DNA of 64,000 bases from JANXLS01 sp035308565 (GTDB taxonomy: Bacteria > Planctomycetota > SZUA-567 > H5-PLA8), in contig DATGGK010000229.1 in the NCBI GenBank assembly GCA_035308565.1, positions 62,001-126,000 of the forward strand, in the 5' to 3' direction. A program made the translations under genes and the position numbers. This document shows positions 57,394 to 64,000 of this stretch, in pieces. The notes beneath the pieces were generated by a model. It was given only the letters and a program-made list of their open reading frames with translations, did not search any database and was not told where the DNA came from. Positions within the stretch are counted from its first letter, which is position 1, and every line of letters starts with the position of its first letter.

Positions 57394-58935
57394 TTACTCC
57401 GCCTTCTGCCACGAACTCAACGGCCGCGCCGCATACTCAGCCGCGCCGACTCGTTCGCGATGCGTCAACAATTCACTCGCCGCAAGCGCCGCGAGCGCCG
57501 GCCTCTCAGCCCCGGCCCCTCTCACCTGTTCCATAGATGAAGAAAGGGGTGACGAAATCAAACTCGTATCGTACTCCCCCGACTTGAACGCATCGCCCGC
57601 GATCACGCGCGCCAGAAACGGCGCGGTGCTCGCCACCGGATGAATCAGCGTTTCGCGCAACGCCGATTCCAAGCGCGTGCGCGCTTGCTCGCGGTCCTGG
57701 CCCCACGAGATCACTTTGCCAAGCAGCGAATCATAGAAGGGCGAGACTTCCAATCCGCTTTCGGCCCACGCATCGACGCGAATCCCCGGTCCCGCGGGCC
57801 ACGCAACCATCGCGAGTTTTCCGCACGATGGACGAAAATCCTGTGACGCATCTTCCGCGATCACGCGCGCTTCGATCGCGTGGCCATTGAAGTGCGAAAA
57901 ATTCGCCGCTGCATTCTTTGCACCGATTAAATTCAAAATGCGCGGCGAAAACCCGCGGCCTTCGGCAACAATCAATTGTTCTTCGACCAAATCCAATCCC
58001 GTGCGCATCTCCGTGACAGGATGTTCGACCTGCAAACGCGTGTTCGTCTCAATGAAATAAAAATCGTTCGTCCCCGCAGGCACAAGAAATTCCATCGTCC
58101 CCGCGCCGCGGTAATTCAGTTTCGCCGCCAACCGCGCGGCCAACTCGCCCATTCTATGCGCGGCGACGCGTGAAAGGGCCGGGGCGGGGGACTCTTCGAT
58201 CAATTTCTGATGCCGCCGCTGCACCGAACATTCACGCTCACCCAGCGCAATCGCGCGCCCAAGTCCGTCGCCGAGAATCTGGATTTCCACATGCCGCGCG
58301 CGTTCGATGTACTTCTCGATAAACACGCGAGAGTCGTCGAACGCCGCTTGCGCTTCGGACGACGCGCGCTGAAGCGCTTCGCCAAGCAGCGCTTCTTCGC
58401 GGACAATCCGCATGCCGCGCCCGCCGCCGCCGCCCGCGGCTTTGATCAGCAACGGATAGCCCGTCGCCGACGCAACCGCGCGGGCGTCGTCAAGCGACTG
58501 AACAGCGTGACCTTGTCCCGGCACAATCGGCACGCCCGCTTTCGCCGCCGCTTCGCGCGCGGAAATTTTGTCGCCGAGCGCCGCAATCTGGTCCGCCGTC
58601 GGACCGACGAAACGCATGCCCGCATTCTCAACGGCCTCCGCGAAGTCCTCATTCTCGGACAAAAATCCGTAACCCGGATGTATCGCATCGGCGCGCGCGC
58701 GCTTTGCGGCGTCGATGATTTTTGCGATGTCCAGATAAACGCCGCGCGGGTCGCCCTCCAATTCGCACGCCCAATCGCTCAGCCTCAGATGCGGCAGCCC
58801 GCCGTCGGCGCTCGAAAACGCGGCGCACACGCGCACGCCCAGCCGCCGCGCGGTGCGGGCGATGCGCAAAGCAATTTCGCCGCGGTTGGCGATGAACAGG
58901 CTGCGGATGGCGGCGGGCGCGGCGGGGCGTTTCAT
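57394..58935 (-). CDS. accC: Biotin carboxylase
   Basis: The 513-residue ATP-grasp enzyme carboxylates biotin with bicarbonate and ATP. Signatures are SLFIANRGEIALRIARTARR, HPGYGFLSEN, KAAGGGGGRGMRIV, ECSVQRRHQKLIEESPAP, YRGAGTMEFL, FIETNTRLQVEHPVTEM and DSLLGKVISWG. The C-terminal 40 residues (ALAALAASELLTHRERVGAA) match the segment of alpha subunits that normally runs on into the biotin carrier, which here is a separate gene. Its ATG overlaps the stop of the upstream TPR membrane gene by four bases (ATGA), indicating translational coupling. Confidence 0.93.
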   Translation of the reverse strand: MKRPAAPAAIRSLFIANRGEIALRIARTARRLGVRVCAAFSSADGGLPHLRLSDWACELEGDPRGVYLDIAKIIDAAKRARADAIHPGYGFLSENEDFAEAVENAGMRFVGPTADQIAALGDKISAREAAAKAGVPIVPGQGHAVQSLDDARAVASATGYPLLIKAAGGGGGRGMRIVREEALLGEALQRASSEAQAAFDDSRVFIEKYIERARHVEIQILGDGLGRAIALGERECSVQRRHQKLIEESPAPALSRVAAHRMGELAARLAAKLNYRGAGTMEFLVPAGTNDFYFIETNTRLQVEHPVTEMRTGLDLVEEQLIVAEGRGFSPRILNLIGAKNAAANFSHFNGHAIEARVIAEDASQDFRPSCGKLAMVAWPAGPGIRVDAWAESGLEVSPFYDSLLGKVISWGQDREQARTRLESALRETLIHPVASTAPFLARVIAGDAFKSGEYDTSLISSPLSSSMEQVRGAGAERPALAALAASELLTHRERVGAAEYAARPLSSWQKAE

Positions 58936-60887
58936 CGTGACACGGCTTCCGTGGTCGTCGGCGCAGTTCCCAATTCATCCAGCCGCCGCTTCGCGTCCGC
59001 GTCCTTTGGATCGCGTTTCAATTCGGCTTCGTACTGCGCGCGCGCTTCCGGCACGCGCTTCAATTCAAGCAGGATCTCGCCCATAGCATAATGCGCTTTC
59101 GGAAATTTTTCATTCTGTTCCAGCGCCCGCGCGTAGTCGTCCAGCGCCTGTTGCTTCTCGCCCAGCGCGCTGTACGCGGCGCCCCGCCCGTAATACGCGT
59201 CGGCGCATTTCGGATCCCGATACAATTCCAACTGATAATGCTCGATCGCTTCGCCGTCGCGCTGCAAGTCGCGCAGCACGTCCCCCATGTAACAATTAAT
59301 TTGGGGATAATCGGCATTCAATTTCAACGCGCGCGCATAATGCTCCAGCGCTTCCTCTTTTTTTCCAAGCGCGGAATATTCAACGCCCAGATTGTATTCG
59401 GCATCCGTGTAATCCGGTTTGATGCGCAGCGCCGATTGAAAACACGTAATTGCCTCGGCGTGCCGTTTCTCGATGGCGAACGCGTTGCCCAGATTGTTCG
59501 CGGCGCGGTCACTGTCCTTAAAACGCTCCGCGACCGGGCCCCACACCGTCGATTGCAAGCGGTAATCGTCGTTGCGCGCGATCGTGCGAATGCTCAACGC
59601 CAGCGCCACGACACTGAACACCCACACGCCGATTTCCTGCGTCCTTTGGAGCGCCGGCGTCCTGCCGGCAAGATGCCGTCGCTCCATCCGCCACACGATT
59701 TTCCGTATCGCGAATTCGGCGAATAAAACGAATCCCGCCGCCAGCGCCGCCAGCGACAAATACATGCGGTGCTCAAAAACCGCGTCCAGTATCGGCATGA
59801 TGCTCGACGACGGCGCGAGAATAATGAAAAACCACGCGCCCAGAAACCCCCAAGCTGTGTTCTTGATCACTCCAATCAAAAACACGAGCCAGATCAAATT
59901 AAAAAAAACAATCTGCGGCAAAACTTTTAGCGGCGACGTCACGAAGGGCCACGAATAATCGAGATACAGATGATCGGGCCAAAACGCGAGCCGCAGGTAA
60001 TGCGGAATCACCTGCAGTTGCGTGAGAAAATAATTGAACTTTGTCACGCAGGTCAGGCCAAATCCCGCGCTCGGCCCGCCCGGCGGATTGTGAACCGCCG
60101 ATGTGATCAGCACCGCGCACGACGCCAGCAGCCCAAGGTAAAGTCCCCAGCGCCGGCGCAGCGCTTCGGCGATGCTGCCGCCCAGAAATGCGCGGTCGTA
60201 CAAAAACACAATCACCGGCGCGGTCACCATCACCTGCTTGCAACCCATGCCCAGCGTCGAAAAACAAATCGCCATCAAACTCCAACGCACCCGTGTGGAT
60301 CTGTCGCGTCGGTTGCTGTTGCCCTCTCCCTCCGGGAGAGGGCCGAGAGGCGCGCCTGTTTGCGCCTCCGGGGTGAGGGGTCGGTTCGGATCCGCCGAGC
60401 GAATCACGCAATACAATGTCAGCAGAAAAAACATCCCCATCATCGACTCGCAGCGCTGAATCACGTACGTGACCGAAGCGGTTTGCAGCGGATGGATCAT
60501 CCAGATCAGCGCAATCAAAAACGCCAGCGGCGCGGCTTCGGCGCCAAATCGGCCGCGCAGTTTTTCGCATAAAAATGTCCGCCGCACGATTCCATACAAC
60601 GCCAGCGCCGAGGTCAGATGAATGATCAGATTGAGCAAATGGTACGGCCAAAAATGCAAGCCGTGCATGGCGTAATTAATCGCCAGCGACAACCCGATAA
60701 TCGGCCGCGTGTCGTTCGGCGGCTCCCACAGGTATTTCGGCGGCCAGAGGTGGCGGATCGCTTCGTTGTGGTCGATGCTCGTGTATTCGTCGAAGACAAA
60801 CACGCCAAAGAAACTGTTGGCGAAGACCGCCGCGCCGATCAGCGCCAGGCAGTGGGGGAAGTATTTTTCGGCGACGGTAATTCGCAT
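58932..60887 (-). CDS. Polytopic membrane protein with C-terminal TPRs (TMTC/GT-C-like)
   Basis: The 651-residue protein has about ten membrane helices (residues 8-440) with an early acidic pair FVFDEYTSIDHNEAIRH, as in GT-C mannosyltransferases. About six TPRs (450-640; DYTDAEYNLGVEYSALGKKE, CADAYYGRGAAYSALGEKQQ) follow. This is the layout of TMTC-like proteins; glycosyl transfer is inferred, not shown. Two REP-like elements lie in frame: LTPEAQTGAPLGPLPEGEG (60320-60381) and ERRHLAGRTPALQ (59649-59688). The start at 60887 overlaps the upstream stop codon by one base (TAATG). Confidence 0.85.
   Translation of the reverse strand: MRITVAEKYFPHCLALIGAAVFANSFFGVFVFDEYTSIDHNEAIRHLWPPKYLWEPPNDTRPIIGLSLAINYAMHGLHFWPYHLLNLIIHLTSALALYGIVRRTFLCEKLRGRFGAEAAPLAFLIALIWMIHPLQTASVTYVIQRCESMMGMFFLLTLYCVIRSADPNRPLTPEAQTGAPLGPLPEGEGNSNRRDRSTRVRWSLMAICFSTLGMGCKQVMVTAPVIVFLYDRAFLGGSIAEALRRRWGLYLGLLASCAVLITSAVHNPPGGPSAGFGLTCVTKFNYFLTQLQVIPHYLRLAFWPDHLYLDYSWPFVTSPLKVLPQIVFFNLIWLVFLIGVIKNTAWGFLGAWFFIILAPSSSIMPILDAVFEHRMYLSLAALAAGFVLFAEFAIRKIVWRMERRHLAGRTPALQRTQEIGVWVFSVVALALSIRTIARNDDYRLQSTVWGPVAERFKDSDRAANNLGNAFAIEKRHAEAITCFQSALRIKPDYTDAEYNLGVEYSALGKKEEALEHYARALKLNADYPQINCYMGDVLRDLQRDGEAIEHYQLELYRDPKCADAYYGRGAAYSALGEKQQALDDYARALEQNEKFPKAHYAMGEILLELKRVPEARAQYEAELKRDPKDADAKRRLDELGTAPTTTEAVSR
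59649..59688. repeat. In-frame palindrome (GGAGCGCCGGCGTCCTGCCG)
   Basis: GCCGGCGTCCTGCCGGC flanked by GGAGC/GTCGCTCC in the loop between the last membrane helices of the TPR protein; reads ERRHLAGRTPAL. Confidence 0.75.
60320..60381. repeat. In-frame palindrome (CCCTCTCCC-TCC-GGGAGAGGG)
   Basis: Same family as 10181-10222, including the CCGGGGTGAGGGG tail. Here it is read on the minus strand as LTPEAQTGAPLGPLPEGEG in a loop between membrane helices. Confidence 0.88.
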
Positions 60888-61321
60888 TACGATTGCCGCT
60901 CGCGGCGCTCCTTTTCGCGCTCCGCGGCCTTCGCCCGCAGCGCACGCCCTTTGTCGGGTGTCGGATCCTTCACCAAACCATACGTCGCGCGGCCTTCGTG
61001 ATCGTCGGGAAGATACTCCGTGATCGGCAGGCCTTCCGGCGTCGTAAAAAGCAGACAATGGCAATATTTGTAAACGTTCATGTCGTCGCACGGGCAAATC
61101 CACGTCCGGTGTTTGATCTCCTCCATCTTATCCGGATAAAAGCGGCACGGACAAAGCGGCCGGCCCAGCGTGTCGAGGTGATGCGCCAGCCCGACCGCCA
61201 CGCCCTCCGTCACGGTCTTGTCCGGATGCGTACTCGTCCCCGAATTCGCGCAAAAATTCGTGACGAGGCGCTCGACGCGCTGCAACGATTCCTGCGTTGG
61301 GTTGATCGGCTGCTTGGGCAT
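60887..61321 (-). CDS. Ferredoxin:thioredoxin reductase catalytic (beta) subunit
   Basis: The 144-residue protein has the FTR-beta signature: LCPCRFYPDK, then WICPCDDMNVYKYCHCLLF, giving CPC-x16-CPC-x8-CHC that holds the 4Fe-4S cluster and redox disulfide. The family passes electrons from ferredoxin to a thioredoxin. The catalytic subunit alone, with no alpha subunit gene next to it, is common outside phototrophs. GGAG is five bases before the ATG at 61321; the longer frame upstream (PPASGRRIRAGGTPAI) is the translation of a palindrome (61338-61391). The stop overlaps the next start codon. Confidence 0.92.
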   Translation of the reverse strand: MPKQPINPTQESLQRVERLVTNFCANSGTSTHPDKTVTEGVAVGLAHHLDTLGRPLCPCRFYPDKMEEIKHRTWICPCDDMNVYKYCHCLLFTTPEGLPITEYLPDDHEGRATYGLVKDPTPDKGRALRAKAAEREKERRERQS

Positions 61322-61337
61322 CGTCTCTCCGAATGAT

Positions 61338-61391
61338 TGTATCGCCGGCGTCCCGCCGGCCCGAATACGCCGGCCAGAGGCTGGCGGTACA
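61338..61391. repeat. CCGGC-family palindrome between divergent genes
   Basis: TGTATCGCCGGCGTCCCGCC and its inverse GGCCAGAGGCTGGCGGTACA around a short spacer; same ends (TGTA...TACA) and near-identical length as the 55-bp elements at 42135 and 42732. Confidence 0.9.
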
Positions 61392-61473
61392 TGAACATTG
61401 AACTTTGCAGCGCTCAATTATAGAATGGCGCGCGGTGGCGGCAACCAAATCGGCAGTGCGAGTCCGAATCCAC

Positions 61474-62472
61474 ATGGGCATCACCGACCGGCGTTACATG
61501 AGCGATGAGGAAGGCGCGGAATCGTTTGGCACGGTCCGCGGCCGGCCCATTTCCGCAACCCTGCTGTTGATCTTCATCAACGTTGCCGTATGGATCGTCT
61601 GGCAAATCGCGAACGCCAGCCCCGGTTCGGCGTTTCAGCTTTTCATGCGCGAAAACTTTTTGTGCGGCCCGCGCGAAGTGCTGGAGCAGTATCGCGTCTG
61701 GACATTGCTCACCAGCGAATTCTCGCACATCGACGCAACGCACATTTTCTTCAATCTGCTTTTTCTCTGGATTCTGGCGAAAGACGTCGAAGTCTTCTAT
61801 GGGCGCAACAATTTCATTGCGCTGTACGTGATCGCGGGCTTAAGCGCCTCTGGCGCGTACGTGCTGATCGAAGTCCTGCGCGGCCAGAGCGCCTCGGCGC
61901 TGGGCGCTTCTGGCGCGGTGATGGGGCTTGCCGCCGCCGCCGCGTGTATCGATCCGCTTAAAAAAGTGAACGTGATGGGCATTGTGCCCGTGCCGCTGTG
62001 GGTGCTTGTGCCGCTGTATGTGGCGCTGGATCTCTTCGGCGTGGTTCAAAGCGGCGATCACGTCGCACACGCCGCGCATCTGGGCGGCGCGCTGGCCGGA
62101 TTCCTGTTTTACGTACTCGACCTGCGCATTTTCGCCAGCCGCGGTCGGCGCAGTTCGGGGATGCTCTACCGCGTGCGGCAGTGGTGGCGTCGTCGAAAAT
62201 TTCGCTCGATCGAAGGCGGGCGCAGCGCATCGAGCAGCGAGATTCCGCAGGACGACCGCGAAGGCGAACTGGTTGCCTCGCGCCGCACGCGCAGCGAGCG
62301 AGCGCACGCCGCCGAGCAGCGCCGCCAGGCCGAATCCGCCGCGCGCATCGATCCTGAAACCGCGCGCCGCGTCGATGAATTGCTGGCCAAAATTTCGCGC
62401 GAAGGCATGGGCGCGCTCAGTTCCGAGGAGCAGGATTTTTTGAAGCGCTCCAGCCAGAAGTACAAGAAGTGA
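61474..62472 (+). CDS. Rhomboid family intramembrane serine protease
   Basis: The 332-residue protein has six to seven membrane helices and rhomboid landmarks: HIDATHIFFNLLFLWIL (HxxxN-type helix 2), the catalytic serine in ALGASGAVMGL (helix 4) and the catalytic histidine in HVAHAAHLGGALAGF (helix 6). It cleaves membrane helices of other proteins. About 110 charged C-terminal residues (RRTRSERAHAAEQRRQAESA) form a cytoplasmic helical tail that ends with a SREGMGALSSEEQDFLKR motif often found at the end of bacterial rhomboids of this type. The first ATG of the conserved region (61474) is used; the ribosome site is weak. Confidence 0.92.
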   Translation: MGITDRRYMSDEEGAESFGTVRGRPISATLLLIFINVAVWIVWQIANASPGSAFQLFMRENFLCGPREVLEQYRVWTLLTSEFSHIDATHIFFNLLFLWILAKDVEVFYGRNNFIALYVIAGLSASGAYVLIEVLRGQSASALGASGAVMGLAAAAACIDPLKKVNVMGIVPVPLWVLVPLYVALDLFGVVQSGDHVAHAAHLGGALAGFLFYVLDLRIFASRGRRSSGMLYRVRQWWRRRKFRSIEGGRSASSSEIPQDDREGELVASRRTRSERAHAAEQRRQAESAARIDPETARRVDELLAKISREGMGALSSEEQDFLKRSSQKYKK

Positions 62473-62494
62473 GCGCAACTCTTCTTTTGTTATT

Positions 62495-62528
62495 CGCAGC
62501 GCCTTTGCGCCTCCGTGTGAGATTTGTT
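62495..62528. repeat. GCGCCTTTG-type nonamer run
   Basis: GCAGCGCCTTTGCGCCTCCG and a GTGTGAG end, a few bases before the acyl-CoA synthetase start. Confidence 0.65.
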
Positions 62529-62530
62529 TT

Positions 62531-64000
62531 ATGTCCGCCAGCCTCCCCGAAGATCTGCGTTCCAAAATTCGCGCTGCGCGCAGCCTCGAAGGCCGCCCGC
62601 ACGAGCAGCGCCTCGTCACGCCATCCACCTTCGCGGAGATTCTGCACGCGCGCGCCGCGTCGCGCCCAACCTCGCCGTATCTACATTATGTCGATGATTC
62701 CAGCGACGGGCGCGCGTATTCCACCGCCGAGTTCTACGACTGGGTGCGCCGTCTCGCGACCATGCTCCATCTTCACGCCCGCATCGGCCCCGGCGACCGC
62801 GTCGCGACTGCCCTGCACAACCACGACCGCGCCATCGCGCTGTATTTCGCCGCATGGCAGCTCGGCGCCAGTGTCGTGCCGCTCAACGTCAACGAAGACG
62901 ACAAACGTCTCGCGCACGTGCTCGCGCACTCGGCTGCGAAGACACTTTGCGTTTTCGACGAATACGCGCCGCGTCTGCGCGAATTGGCGCGCGAAATCAA
63001 AACATTGAGGACAATTATTTCGATGAGCAGCGAAGGCGCGCCGGAGACGCGCCCTACCATGCTGTCCAACGAAATGCGCTTCGACACGATTCTTCCGGCG
63101 ACATTTCTTCCAAAACTCGCCGCGCCTCTCGCGCCGAATCCGGACGCCGAGGCGCTCGTCGTCTACACCTCCGGCACGACCGGCGTTCCGAAAGGCGTCG
63201 CGCTCAGCCAATACAATCTCGTTGCCGACGCCGATTCGATTGCGCGCTGGCATGGCCTGCACCAGGAATCCCGATTGATGTGCGTGCTGCCGATTCATCA
63301 CGTCAACGGCATCGTGGTCACGCATCTTGCGCCGCTGCTCTGCGGCGGCAGCACGGTGTTGAACCGCAAGTTCAGCGCGAAAAAATTCTTCGACACCTGC
63401 GCGCGTTTCCGCGTGGAAGTCGTGAGCGTGGTGCCCACGCTGCTCCAATTTTTGCTCGAAGCTGCGAAAGAATCGGGCCGGCGGGACGCCGGCGGTACAG
63501 AACTGCGCTATCTGATCTGCGGCGCCGGGCCGCTGACCGTGGACCTTGCTGCACGCTTCGAAGATCGCTTCAATATTCCCGTTTGCCACGGATACGGGCT
63601 GAGCGAAACGACGTGCTACTCCTGTTTTTTGCCGCCTGAAAAGAACATCACGCCCGAACACAAAAAATGGATGCGCGATTTCGGCTATCCGTCGATCGGC
63701 GTGCCGCTCGATGTCAACGAAATGGCGATCCAGAACGAACACGGCCACGCGCTGAATGACGGCGAGAAAGGCGAGATCGTTGCGCGCGGTCACAACGTCA
63801 TGCTTGGCTACCACGACAACCTCGCCGCCAACGAAGCCGCGTTCACCTATGGCTGGTTTCGCACCGGCGACGAAGGATTTTTCAAAACCGCTGCGGACGG
63901 ACGCCATTATTTTTTCATCACCGGCCGCTACAAAGAATTGATTGTGCGTGGCGGCGTAAAAGTCTCGCCGCTCGAAGTGGACGAAGCGCTCAACCGCATC
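62531..64000 (+). CDS. AMP-dependent acyl-CoA synthetase/ligase, C-terminus cut by window edge
   Basis: The 490 visible residues belong to the ANL superfamily, which activates carboxylic acids as acyl-AMP and then loads CoA. Present are the P-loop VVYTSGTTGVPKGVALS near residue 213, LPIHHVNGI, VVSVVPTLLQFLL, the GYGLSETTCYS adenine motif, WFRTGDEGFF and GRYKELIVRGGVKVSP (hinge). The last C-terminal domain is missing. Two REP-like elements are in frame: SEGAPETRPT (63033-63058) and SGRRDAGGTE (63475-63499). Substrate unknown; near the acyl-CoA dehydrogenase and carboxylase genes it may feed the same pathway. Confidence 0.92.
   Translation, partial: MSASLPEDLRSKIRAARSLEGRPHEQRLVTPSTFAEILHARAASRPTSPYLHYVDDSSDGRAYSTAEFYDWVRRLATMLHLHARIGPGDRVATALHNHDRAIALYFAAWQLGASVVPLNVNEDDKRLAHVLAHSAAKTLCVFDEYAPRLRELAREIKTLRTIISMSSEGAPETRPTMLSNEMRFDTILPATFLPKLAAPLAPNPDAEALVVYTSGTTGVPKGVALSQYNLVADADSIARWHGLHQESRLMCVLPIHHVNGIVVTHLAPLLCGGSTVLNRKFSAKKFFDTCARFRVEVVSVVPTLLQFLLEAAKESGRRDAGGTELRYLICGAGPLTVDLAARFEDRFNIPVCHGYGLSETTCYSCFLPPEKNITPEHKKWMRDFGYPSIGVPLDVNEMAIQNEHGHALNDGEKGEIVARGHNVMLGYHDNLAANEAAFTYGWFRTGDEGFFKTAADGRHYFFITGRYKELIVRGGVKVSPLEVDEALNRI
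63033..63058. repeat. In-frame palindrome (GGCGCGCCGGAGACGCGCC)
   Basis: GGCGCG-CCGGAGA-CGCGCC followed by CTACC; read in frame as SEGAPETRPT in a loop before the P-loop domain. Confidence 0.7.
63475..63499. repeat. In-frame half palindrome (GCCGGCGGGACGCCGGCGGTACA)
   Basis: Matches one arm of the TGTA..CCGGC..TACA family at 61338; read as SGRRDAGGTE. Confidence 0.8.

Overview
The window is a GC-rich bacterial chromosome segment. It probably comes from the Planctomycetes-Verrucomicrobia-Lentisphaerae (PVC) superphylum or a close environmental relative. The evidence is a DUF1501 Tat protein, a cytochrome/DUF1549/DUF1553-type giant protein, a WD40 protein with a planctomycete-type CxxCH domain, PQQ-propeller proteins starting near a WPHWLGPN motif, a zinc-ribbon Ser/Thr kinase, double-FHA proteins and a caspase/Sel1 protein. 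I found no rRNA, tRNA or CRISPR array. The phylum is not resolved from sequence alone.

Layout. 1-10 kb: a truncated polyisoprenyl-phosphate glycosyltransferase, a Ser/Thr kinase, acpS, a secreted caspase-like/Sel1 protein and a membrane double-FHA protein, which together form a eukaryote-like signalling neighbourhood. 10-16.5 kb: an ECF sigma factor with a membrane protein likely to be its anti-sigma factor, a HicB-HTH fusion, a PQQ propeller protein, a short-chain fatty-acid transporter and small unknown genes. 16.5-17.1 kb: a REP-associated (RAYT) transposase between inverted REP palindromes. 17.3-32.4 kb: M28 peptidase, hisE, a phosphohexomutase, an NtrC-type regulator, a uracil-DNA glycosylase, a PA14/SGNH-like secreted protein, a processive membrane glycosyltransferase and a dapA-family aldolase. 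32.4-34.4 kb: a membrane protein with a DnaJ-type zinc domain, then an orphan structured RNA of about 450 nt with its own promoter and terminator. 34.6-50.6 kb: a polysaccharide flippase, an ATP-grasp enzyme, an MFS transporter, DUF1501, a DUF1444-like protein, the DUF1549/DUF1553 protein, argH, a 26-residue basic protein and a WD40/coiled-coil cytochrome protein. 50.6-64 kb: a histidine-rich membrane protein, an M3 peptidase, nadB, an acyl-CoA dehydrogenase, a tightly overlapping FTR - TPR membrane protein - biotin carboxylase - biotin carrier cluster, a rhomboid protease and a truncated acyl-CoA synthetase.

The most striking property is repeat invasion. Heptamer tandem repeats, a nonamer family and at least six families of palindromic REP-like elements fill most intergenic gaps. 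Several elements also lie in frame inside real genes. A 55-bp perfect inverted repeat occurs twice in the DUF1553 gene. Heptamer arrays form a linker in one secreted protein and the hydrophobic signal-peptide core of another. The resident RAYT and the orphan RNA are the other main leads.

Functional links are mostly local. The acyl-CoA dehydrogenase, biotin carboxylase, biotin carrier and acyl-CoA synthetase suggest an acyl-CoA degradation or carboxylation block, but no carboxyltransferase is present. The glycosyltransferases, flippase and ATP-grasp enzyme suggest envelope polysaccharide work. Start sites were moved from the longest reading frame wherever a Shine-Dalgarno site, a signal peptide or an upstream repeat argued for it.
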